Assembly: GCA_902766305.1 (NCBI GenBank)
Contig: CACXDE010000385.1
Coordinates: 1-7,946 of the forward strand
Direction of reading: 5' to 3'
Origin: an uncultured Ruminococcus sp.
Lineage (GTDB): Bacteria > Bacillota > Clostridia > Oscillospirales > Acutalibacteraceae
Length of the DNA stretch: 7,946 nucleotides
In this document: positions 1-6,095 of the stretch, piece by piece
Layout of the letters: every line of letters begins with the position of its first letter
Position numbering within the stretch: the stretch's first letter is position 1
Made by a program: the position numbers and the translations under genes
Notes under the pieces: model-generated
What the model was told of the DNA's origin: nothing
Databases searched by the model: none
Seen by the model: the letters and a program-made list of their open reading frames with translations, nothing else

Positions 1-1367
1 GTACCGGAGTTATAGAATACAGGTGACATAGCACTGCTGTAGCTGTCATAGGTGTGGTCGGTACTAAGAATGTTTACACCGCTTATACGGATATCATTTA
101 TAACCGGGTTAGGAACAAGACTTCCATTAAGAGCTTCTTCCTGTGTATCACCTATGCCCTTTACCTTGAAGTGGACTGTTGTCTTCTGGTTCTTTACATA
201 TACCAGCATTCTGTCATCAAGTTCCTGTAAGCCGTTCCATGATGAACCCGGAGTATACTTCATACCCGGCTTCAGAAATTCAAAGTAAATGTTTCTGTCG
301 GCATTGTTGAGATACCACAGGTGGAACATTTCATTTGTCTGAACGTCAAGATCCATCTGACCTGTTGAGGTATTGTTAAGAACCTTACCTTTAGCCGTTA
401 TGATGAGGTTAAAGTAATTTACCTGTTTCATACGTGTACCGTCGGAATATTTTCCGCAGTCGTTAACGATGTAATAGGTCGCATCATACCAGCCATTACT
501 TGTGGGTGTGAAATAGGATGTGGTACCATTCCTTGGATCCGCAGAATTGTTCTTGATAACATTCCATACGCTCGCAGGTGCAAGAAGATTCTTGCTGTCG
601 TCTTCATTCTGGTTAAAACCATCAAGAAGACCTTTGCTCTGACCTGTGTGGGTATAATACTTACCGCTTGAGTTCTTGGACTGATCCTTGAATACAGCTT
701 CAAGACCGTAGCAGTTACCCGTCTGGGAATACATATCAGCTTCATCCTTGTAAGTCCAGAGGTAGTAGAACGGAGTCCAGTTTTCACCAGGATACTGTTT
801 AACATGGAGTGTTATTGCGTCACGGATAGTATTGTAGTTCAATACATCTGTGTCCATGTCGATATCAGTCAGAGTAACTCTGTTCTTGTTCGCTGATTTT
901 TTGATAGTAAGGATCTTTTTAAGCGATACAGACTGAGTTCTCTTTCCGAAAGCGTCCGTGGATTTTGAATAGGCAACAAGCACCAATGCAGGCTCATCTC
1001 TGTTTGATGATGCAGCCTCATAGTTTGCAACTACAAACGTTGAATAATCAGCAGTTGCAGCCTCTTCAACCATCTGAGCTCCCTGACTTGTGGTACCTCC
1101 CTCCTTGTCGTTCATAACCATGTACTCATCATTTACGTCCTCAAGCTTCGGCACCTTTGCAGGATCGCTGTAGTAAGCTGTAGCGTATTCCAGAGCACTT
1201 CTTACATTAAGGTAAGCCTGTCTCTGGTTTACGCTGCTGCTGGTATTCATGATACTCGTAGCAGCGATTGCAATAAGTGACGCAGAAAGGATGATAAGCA
1301 CAGCGGTTATCGCCATAGCAAGGGGCAGCGAAATGCCCTGCTTGCGTTTCAGCTTTTTTGATAACAT
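1..1367 (-). CDS. Type IV pilin-like / PilX-like surface protein, 3' end cut by window
   Basis: The frame is open from the ATG at 1367-1365 to the window edge: 455 complete codons and no stop. The protein starts with a short, strongly basic stretch (MLSKKLKRKQG), followed by one hydrophobic segment (residues about 12-36) and then a long polar, extracellular-looking region. This is the layout of class III prepilin signals, with likely cleavage after Gly11. The +5 residue of the mature form would be Leu, not the Glu of major pilins, which fits minor or PilX/GspK-like pseudopilins better. Residues 46-66 (NQRQAYLNVRSALEYATAYY) resemble the start of the long pilin helix. Two cysteines (Cys219, Cys304) could form a disulfide. 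The remainder is rich in Asn, Tyr, Thr and Asp, and I recognise no enzyme motif in it. The start is supported by AAAGGAAG 8 nt upstream and by a good promoter. A role in a pilus, pseudopilus or adhesion is inferred; a plain membrane-anchored exported protein is the alternative. Confidence 0.8.
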   Translation of the reverse strand, partial: MLSKKLKRKQGISLPLAMAITAVLIILSASLIAIAATSIMNTSSSVNQRQAYLNVRSALEYATAYYSDPAKVPKLEDVNDEYMVMNDKEGGTTSQGAQMVEEAATADYSTFVVANYEAASSNRDEPALVLVAYSKSTDAFGKRTQSVSLKKILTIKKSANKNRVTLTDIDMDTDVLNYNTIRDAITLHVKQYPGENWTPFYYLWTYKDEADMYSQTGNCYGLEAVFKDQSKNSSGKYYTHTGQSKGLLDGFNQNEDDSKNLLAPASVWNVIKNNSADPRNGTTSYFTPTSNGWYDATYYIVNDCGKYSDGTRMKQVNYFNLIITAKGKVLNNTSTGQMDLDVQTNEMFHLWYLNNADRNIYFEFLKPGMKYTPGSSWNGLQELDDRMLVYVKNQKTTVHFKVKGIGDTQEEALNGSLVPNPVINDIRISGVNILSTDHTYDSYSSAMSPVFYNSG

Positions 1368-1375
1368 AGCAGCAA

Positions 1376-1383
1376 CTTCCTTT
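1376..1383 (-). promoter_or_regulatory. Ribosome binding site of the pilin-like gene
   Basis: On the minus strand AAAGGAAG lies 8 nt before the ATG at 1367. This is good spacing for a Firmicute Shine-Dalgarno and fixes the start of the pilin-like gene. The other frame open here (TTG at 1443) has no comparable site. Confidence 0.75.
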
Positions 1384-1467
1384 CAAAATATGTTGATGAC
1401 CTTTTCCAGCATTCCCGTTCACACTCCGACAAAACATGAACAAGCATACTTACCTACTATCTATTTA

Positions 1468-1496
1468 ATTATATTACAACTATTTCCTTTTATCAA
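1468..1496 (-). promoter_or_regulatory. Sigma-A-type promoter of the pilin-like gene
   Basis: The minus strand reads TTGATA (1496-1491), 17 nt, TATAAT (1473-1468). The -35 matches 5 of 6 consensus bases, the -10 matches 6 of 6 and the spacer is optimal. Transcription would start near 1461, leaving a leader of about 94 nt before the ATG at 1367. I see no recognisable riboswitch in that leader. The promoter lies downstream of the helicase terminator, so the pilin-like gene appears to be its own transcription unit. A second TATAAT on the same strand (1508-1503) has only a poorly spaced -35 (14 nt). Confidence 0.7.
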
Positions 1497-1647
1497 GCTT
1501 AATTATACTTTTTGTATGATTATTCAATTCTTTATACTGCCGTTTATGCAAATTAAACAATGACTATATAAATTTTTTTGGCATATAAATTCATTTAAGG
1601 CCCATTGTTTTATTTAATGTTAACAAATTATGAACACAGGCTTAAAC

Positions 1648-1737
1648 AACCTACAGAATACAAAGCTCTGGAATTGAAAAAAATGTAATAGAACCTATAG
1701 AATTATACAAACTGTAGAATAATTTGCTTAACCTACA
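1648..1737. repeat. Three spaced copies of AACCTAYA
   Basis: AACCTACA occurs at 1648-1655 and 1730-1737, and AACCTATA at 1692-1699; all are in the same direction, with start-to-start distances of 44 and 38. The first two share more: AACCTACAGAATACAAA (1648-1664) against AACCTATAGAATTATACAAA (1692-1711). They lie roughly 150-240 bases upstream of the pilin promoter. They could be regulator sites or chance in AT-rich DNA. Confidence 0.4.
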
Positions 1738-1754
1738 ACCGGACAACCGGACAA
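1735..1754. repeat. Short tandem repeat, 2.5 copies of ACAACCGG
   Basis: Two complete ACAACCGG units (1735-1742, 1743-1750) are followed by ACAA (1751-1754), giving an exact 8-base period over 20 bases. It stands out as a GC-containing patch in AT-rich DNA. It directly overlaps the third AACCTAYA copy. Slippage duplication or a double binding site could both produce it. Confidence 0.6.
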
Positions 1755-1961
1755 ATAACTGACATTTCAGAAGGATAATATAGATAATTTTGTTCACAAA
1801 TGTTGCAGATTCCAGCACTGAATGTGATAATATTATATGTAAAGTGAATTTCTTTATAGATATTTTTGTATCATTTTGCAGCATTTTTCAGTACAATAAT
1901 ATCCGATATTGTTATTTTAAATATACAGGACAGCTCCTAGAGAAATTTTTCAGCTAAAATC

Positions 1962-1992
1962 ATAAAATAAAAACCGCATATTACAGCGATTT
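1962..1992 (-). terminator. Probable Rho-independent terminator, minus strand
   Basis: On the minus strand AAATCGC (1992-1986), an 8-nt loop TGTAATAT and GCGGTTT (1977-1971) form a 7-bp stem with one G-U pair, followed at once by the T-rich tail TTATTTTAT (1970-1962). The wobble becomes an A-C mismatch on the plus strand, so minus-strand use is favoured. It could end the candidate small RNA that begins near 2060 or act as a second stop for helicase transcripts. An alternative stem, ATTACA/TGTAAT (1997-1980), overlaps it. Confidence 0.5.
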
Positions 1993-2060
1993 GTAATTTG
2001 TAAAGTATTATTGCTTTATAGCTAAAACCAGCGAGCCGATGGAGCCTTAATGTGAAGCTT
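1962..2060 (-). ncRNA. Candidate small non-coding RNA (about 100 nt)
   Basis: A promoter-like pair (TTGACA at 2095-2090, TCTAAA at 2072-2067) would start an RNA near 2060, and the hairpin with T tail at 1992-1962 would end it. The interior has a GC-rich island (2046-2028 on the minus strand, containing GGCTC twice) in otherwise AT-rich DNA, and a possible TAAAG/CTTTA hairpin (about 2017-2000). I find no start codon with a ribosome binding site, so if transcribed it is likely non-coding. I do not recognise an RNA family. The call rests only on layout. Confidence 0.3.
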
Positions 2061-2066
2061 TTTTCT

Positions 2067-2095
2067 TTTAGAGAAGTTTCTGACAATATTGTCAA
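2067..2095 (-). promoter_or_regulatory. Possible promoter with an overlapping 14-bp palindrome
   Basis: The minus strand carries a perfect TTGACA (2095-2090), a 17-nt spacer and TCTAAA (2072-2067), which matches 4 of 6 bases of the -10 consensus. The exact 14-bp palindrome TGACAATATTGTCA (2081-2094) covers most of the -35 box, as an operator would. It sits below the helicase terminator, so it would drive a separate transcript. The weak -10 box makes this uncertain. Confidence 0.35.
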
Positions 2096-2116
2096 TTATA
2101 ATTTTACACTTAGCTA

Positions 2117-2164
2117 AAAGATAGAAAATATTACACCGGAAAGATATCATTCATCTTCCCGGTG
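2117..2164 (-). terminator. Rho-independent terminator of the helicase gene
   Basis: The minus strand reads CACCGGGAAGAT (2164-2153), a 7-nt loop and ATCTTTCCGGTG (2145-2134): a 12-bp stem with one G-U pair, followed by a T-rich tail (TAATATTTTCTATCTTTT, 2133-2116). It begins 46 bases past the helicase stop at 2211. The wobble is a mismatch on the plus strand, so it serves the minus-strand gene. Confidence 0.8.
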
Positions 2165-2210
2165 CGGTTTTAAAATATGAAGTTTTATCTTTTCAATCTT
2201 ACCAAAAATA

Positions 2211-5200
2211 TCAGGTATTTATCATCATTTCAAAGCCTTCATCTGTAAGTCTGCATATTTCATTTTCATCACAATATGCTAATTTCTTTTCAAGCAGTAA
2301 CTCAACTGCCGCTGTGAATACAGCTGATACGTTGCTTCCCATGCGGTAATTCATAAGCTTAGCAGATTCCTTCACCAGATCCGCCTTTGGCAGACTTACC
2401 TCATCATAAAGTATTGCCAGCGCAGCATTTGCAGCTTCAACGTATGGAATATCCGTAACCTCACGATGACCATCATCACCTTTGCCGTCAGGTCTGTAGG
2501 TAAGGTATCCTGTGGGTTTGACATCATCACTCCATATTATCTGCATCTCACCCTGAGATGTCTTCGGATAAGTCATTGCAGCGAGTGTATCCTCTATATA
2601 GCGGTGAAGCTTAGGATTGCTTCTGAGTATACTGAAGCTTTCGGTAACACGCTTGATGACCAATTCTTTATTGACAGGTGCTTCAGCTTCAACTGTCTTT
2701 CGGAGTTTCTTTCTTAGATCGCTGTACATCCCCTGTGACATTACCTCATCGGGCGACGCTGTCTGAACAGTCAGCTTTGCTATCTGATAGTTCGCAGCCG
2801 GAATATCTTCCGCTTCATCAGGCGGAGTAAATACAGGCGCATCATCATCCTCTTCTGATTCTTCAACTGTTCCGTTTTTAATCCTCTCAAGCATATCATC
2901 TATGCGTGAGAGTTCCTTCTCACGGTTATCCCACCAGTCCATAGACCATACACGCATCAGCTTCCAACCAAGATCACTCAGAATATTGATCTGAGCAATT
3001 TCTCTGTCACGTGAGGTCTTTGATTTTCCATAAGCAGGTCCGTCAAGAAGTATGCCAAGCATATATTTCTCAGGATCACCGGGATCTACAACACCTATAT
3101 CAATTCTGTATTCTGAATTGCCTACCATTCTCTCTGTCTTGTATCCGGCTTCTTCGATATGGCTGCAAATTGATTCAGCTATACCCCTTATCTTGTTCTT
3201 TTCAGCAGTTACGCTGTTTCCGTCACTGATAAGAGACTTACCGTCTGCATATTCAAGGAAGGCTTTCAGTGCTGCCACACCTTCTGCGGAAGTTCTTGAA
3301 AGATCTATCATATCCGCCGTCATAGATGAGTATACTACCATTTCGCATCTTGCTCTTGATACGGCAACATTGAGTCTTCTCCATCCTCCCTCACGGTTCA
3401 GAGGACCAAAGTTCATTGAAACTCTGCCGTCCTTATCGGGACCATAACCAATCGAAAACAGAATAACATCACGTTCATCGCCCTGTACATTTTCAAGATT
3501 CTTTATGAACATCGGCTCGTCTTCCCTGTTCACCCAATTTTCAAGCTCAGCATCATCCTTGCAGGCTTCTGTGAGCATATCATCTATAAGGTTCTGCTGA
3601 TTTACATTGAAGGTAACTATGCCAACGCTGTACTTTGAATCTGTTTCATCATGGGCTCTGCGTTTGAGTTCATCTATTATGGCTTCTGCTTCTGCTGTGT
3701 TATATCTTGACTTTCCGCGCTCAAATACACCGTCAACATGAACCAGCTTAACTTTTGCTTCTCTGTCATTGACTGAAGGGAATGTATAAAGCTTGTTCTC
3801 GTAAAACTCATGGTTGCTGAATGCAATAAGGCTTTCGTGACGGCTTCTGTAATGCCATAAAAGGTGAGTCTGAGGCATATTCAGAGCAAGACAGTCATCA
3901 AGTATGCTTTCAAGATCTTCGACATCAAGGTTATCCTCATCAACTGATGTGGATGAGAAGAATGATGTCGGCGGCATCTGTTTCGGGTCGCCTACAATAA
4001 CAGCGTCTTTACCTCTTGCAAGAACACCTACAGCCTTACAGGTCGGAAGCTGTGAAGCTTCATCGAATACAACAAGATCAAACGGTTCACGCTTCGGATC
4101 AAGATACTGTGCTGCTGATATAGGACTCATAAGCATACACGGACACAAACGCTTCAGCATATTTGGTATCTGATCGAAAAGCTTTCGTATGCTCACGCCG
4201 CGGCCGCCGCTTCTTATCGCTTTTTGCAGTATTCCAAGCTCGCTGCTCTGGGCTGCTTCACGGGCAAAATTCGGTATCTTTGACGCAAGGCGGCAATAAA
4301 TTTCCTGTTTTGTAAGCTCTGTAATTTCCTGATCCATTCTTCTGAACTGTACGATTTTTTCATTGAATACAGGTCCGGAGAATTTGTTAAGAGCAGAGCT
4401 TCCGTCTATTGCTTTCATTGCAAGCGCTTTGGAAATAGTCTTGATATATGCGCCCTTTACTTCATTGTGCGCTATACCTTCCCTGTAGGCCTGTACAACG
4501 GGTGCAAGTCCGACAGTTTCTGATTCTTCGGATACATCGTTCCATGTGATCCATTCCTTCATCTTGTTAAGGTTTGAAGAAATATTGCTGCACATAGCTA
4601 TATCATTTTCTATCCAGTTATTATCAGCTTCTTTTCTGATCTCAAGTATGCCGTAAAAGTCGCTGCGTATTGTTTCAAGTCTGTTCCAGGCTTCAAGCAG
4701 TACCGGGATAACTTCCTTAGCATCCTTATTTCCGCAATAAGTCATTCTGAACTCATCAGACCCGGTAAGCTCATTAAGCTTCTGGGCGCTTTCCTTTGCC
4801 TTGTCAGCAGTACGGGTTATCTCATGCCAGTCAGTATCTTTACCATTATATAGACTTCCAAGGTCATTCTTATACATGGAATCAAGTCTGTCGGCTTCCT
4901 GTATTTCTGACTGATAATTACTCAGATCCGTAAGTATAGTCTCAATATTATCTTTGCTTACAAGTGAGGAGGAATACTGTGAAAGCTTCTTATGGAGCTT
5001 GCTTATACCCATTGATTTTGCAAGGAACCATTTTGCTGAGACATCTCTGTATTCATTAAGCATCTCCCTGCCGTCAAGACTAAAGAAATCATCCTTCCAA
5101 TTGCTTCCAAGCTTTTCTTTAAGCTGGGCTGCATTTATATGGTGGTCGCACATCTCCCATATGCCAAACATATAAGTAGTAAGATTGTCATTCTTAGCCC

Positions 5201-6071
5201 ATGCTTTCGGAATATCGAACCATACAGCCGCTTCCTTTGCAAGCTGAACAGCGACAGCTGATTTCTCATATGTATCTATAGACAAGCCAGCTGATCCGGC
5301 AAAGCTCATAAGAGGTTCTTTTACTTCTTCCAGTACTTTTTGGTATTCGCTTATCTTTGATGGGAGCTGCATTCTGAAATGCTGGGAATAAACCTTTACC
5401 CCTACTGGAGTTAGAGGATGATCCTTCGGGTGTCCTGTTCCCTTTGCAGCAGCTATGAGACGTTCAAGCATTATCTCCTGTTTTTCAATAGAATCCTGGT
5501 CTATATGCTTTATCAGATCCTCATCAAAAACCGGAAGCTCCGGATATCTCTCGTTCGCTTCATAGTCATTCAAAAGGTGGTACAAGGACTTTCCGCAAGG
5601 CTGTCTGCGGTGAAGCGCACCGGCATATACATCCAGCTCATGTCTCAGTTCAGACAGAGCCTCAGCTTTTATGGCAAATGAACGTCTGCTTTTTGTTTTT
5701 GTAACCTCCGACGCTTTTTTCAGCTGTTCAAGAACAGCCTTTTTCCTTGACTTGTTGGAATGAAGCTCAAGACAGAAATCTCCTATACCTATCTTGTCAA
5801 GTCTTCTCTGAACGACTTCAAGGGCAGCCATTTTTTCAGCAACGAACAATACTGTTTTACCCTGTGCAAGCGCATTTGCAATCAAAGCCGTAATTGTCTG
5901 TGACTTACCTGTTCCGGGAGGACCGTGGAGAACAAAGCTCTGTCCCTTTGCAGCAGATTCTATAGCAAAAAGCTGTGAAGCGTCTGCCGGCAGCGGAAGA
6001 AGAACATCATCCTCCGGAACACGCTTGCCCATATCCATTTCTTCGCCCTGCCATGCAAGCTTTCCGTCCAT
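2211..6071 (-). CDS. Upf1-like SF1 helicase with Vsr-like nuclease and DUF3320 (downstream part of an interrupted gene)
   Basis: This frame of 1286 codons ends with TGA at 2213-2211. A Q-motif-like stretch (PLPADASQ, about residue 26) precedes Walker A GPPGTGKS (50-57) and motif Ia (GKTVLFVAEK, 71-80). A long, partly helical insert follows, with the CPCMLMSP stretch at about 643-650. Then come motif II DEAS (670-673), motif III GDPKQMPP (694-701), motif IV around HYRSRHESL (740-748), motif V around NVQGDERDV (861-869) and motif VI with RRLNVAVSRAR (898-908). These are AAA_11/AAA_12 features. Residues about 963-1047 form a Vsr-like nuclease domain (RIDIGVVDP with Asp991, LLDG with Asp1010, SRDRE 1020-1024, RVWS 1040-1043). 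An acidic linker (about 1068-1090) leads to DUF3320 (about 1113-1167) and a C-terminal helical domain. ATP-driven DNA or RNA unwinding plus cleavage is the likely activity. The ATG at 6071 is only the first Met after an in-frame TAA, and its ribosome binding site (AAAGAG, 4 nt away) is poor, so it is probably not the original start. Confidence 0.92.
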   Translation of the reverse strand: MDGKLAWQGEEMDMGKRVPEDDVLLPLPADASQLFAIESAAKGQSFVLHGPPGTGKSQTITALIANALAQGKTVLFVAEKMAALEVVQRRLDKIGIGDFCLELHSNKSRKKAVLEQLKKASEVTKTKSRRSFAIKAEALSELRHELDVYAGALHRRQPCGKSLYHLLNDYEANERYPELPVFDEDLIKHIDQDSIEKQEIMLERLIAAAKGTGHPKDHPLTPVGVKVYSQHFRMQLPSKISEYQKVLEEVKEPLMSFAGSAGLSIDTYEKSAVAVQLAKEAAVWFDIPKAWAKNDNLTTYMFGIWEMCDHHINAAQLKEKLGSNWKDDFFSLDGREMLNEYRDVSAKWFLAKSMGISKLHKKLSQYSSSLVSKDNIETILTDLSNYQSEIQEADRLDSMYKNDLGSLYNGKDTDWHEITRTADKAKESAQKLNELTGSDEFRMTYCGNKDAKEVIPVLLEAWNRLETIRSDFYGILEIRKEADNNWIENDIAMCSNISSNLNKMKEWITWNDVSEESETVGLAPVVQAYREGIAHNEVKGAYIKTISKALAMKAIDGSSALNKFSGPVFNEKIVQFRRMDQEITELTKQEIYCRLASKIPNFAREAAQSSELGILQKAIRSGGRGVSIRKLFDQIPNMLKRLCPCMLMSPISAAQYLDPKREPFDLVVFDEASQLPTCKAVGVLARGKDAVIVGDPKQMPPTSFFSSTSVDEDNLDVEDLESILDDCLALNMPQTHLLWHYRSRHESLIAFSNHEFYENKLYTFPSVNDREAKVKLVHVDGVFERGKSRYNTAEAEAIIDELKRRAHDETDSKYSVGIVTFNVNQQNLIDDMLTEACKDDAELENWVNREDEPMFIKNLENVQGDERDVILFSIGYGPDKDGRVSMNFGPLNREGGWRRLNVAVSRARCEMVVYSSMTADMIDLSRTSAEGVAALKAFLEYADGKSLISDGNSVTAEKNKIRGIAESICSHIEEAGYKTERMVGNSEYRIDIGVVDPGDPEKYMLGILLDGPAYGKSKTSRDREIAQINILSDLGWKLMRVWSMDWWDNREKELSRIDDMLERIKNGTVEESEEDDDAPVFTPPDEAEDIPAANYQIAKLTVQTASPDEVMSQGMYSDLRKKLRKTVEAEAPVNKELVIKRVTESFSILRSNPKLHRYIEDTLAAMTYPKTSQGEMQIIWSDDVKPTGYLTYRPDGKGDDGHREVTDIPYVEAANAALAILYDEVSLPKADLVKESAKLMNYRMGSNVSAVFTAAVELLLEKKLAYCDENEICRLTDEGFEMMINT

Positions 6072-6092
6072 GAGGCTCTTTACTATCTTGTT

Positions 6093-6095
6093 TTA
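6093..6095 (-). other. In-frame TAA nonsense codon
   Basis: The minus strand reads GAA CTT GCT TAA AAC AAG ATA GTA AAG AGC CTC ATG. The stop is followed by A, not the C typical of leaky stops, and only a trivial 4-bp CTTG/CAAG hairpin surrounds it. I see no recoding element. Confidence 0.9.

Larger units (their letters stand above)
1497..1961. other. AT-rich intergenic stretch without a convincing gene
   Basis: This stretch lies upstream of the pilin promoter and below the candidate small RNA. It is very AT-rich. The one long open frame on the minus strand (1884-1651) encodes a low-complexity Leu/Ile/Ser-rich peptide with no Shine-Dalgarno, and I do not call it a gene. The stretch holds the short repeats listed separately and a 13-bp palindrome with one central base, AATATC-C-GATATT (1898-1910), of unknown meaning. 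Confidence 0.6.

Noticed and set aside
428..805. Minus-strand 125-codon open frame inside the pilin-like gene
   Set aside because: It lies fully within the continuous pilin-like frame, in another phase, and has no domain content.
1417..1441. Inverted repeat GTTCA/TGAAC in the pilin gene leader as a riboswitch or attenuator
   Set aside because: Only 5 bp with a 15-base loop, no T tract and no known riboswitch core. The conserved c-di-GMP riboswitch pattern was looked for and not seen.
1207..1443. Minus-strand frame starting at TTG 1443 that overlaps the pilin start
   Set aside because: TTG start without a ribosome binding site, in a different frame from the clear prepilin start; a frame shadow.
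1249..1563. Plus-strand open frame of 104 codons over the pilin gene start
   Set aside because: It is antisense to the pilin signal segment and runs across its promoter. It has no ribosome binding site and reads as a shadow of the hydrophobic coding sequence.
1651..1884. Minus-strand open frame of 77 codons in the intergenic region
   Set aside because: Low-complexity AT-driven composition, no Shine-Dalgarno before the ATG and no recognisable domain.
2007..2031. Resemblance of GTTTTAGCTATAAAGC (minus strand) to a Cas9-type CRISPR repeat start
   Set aside because: Single copy, no spacers, no cas genes; the likeness is limited to a few A/T-rich bases.
1803..2070. Plus-strand RNA from a TTGCAG-17-GATAAT promoter to a T run at 2059-2069
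   Set aside because: The -35 matches only three consensus positions and the stem before the T run is short and mismatched. The minus-strand reading of this region is more coherent.
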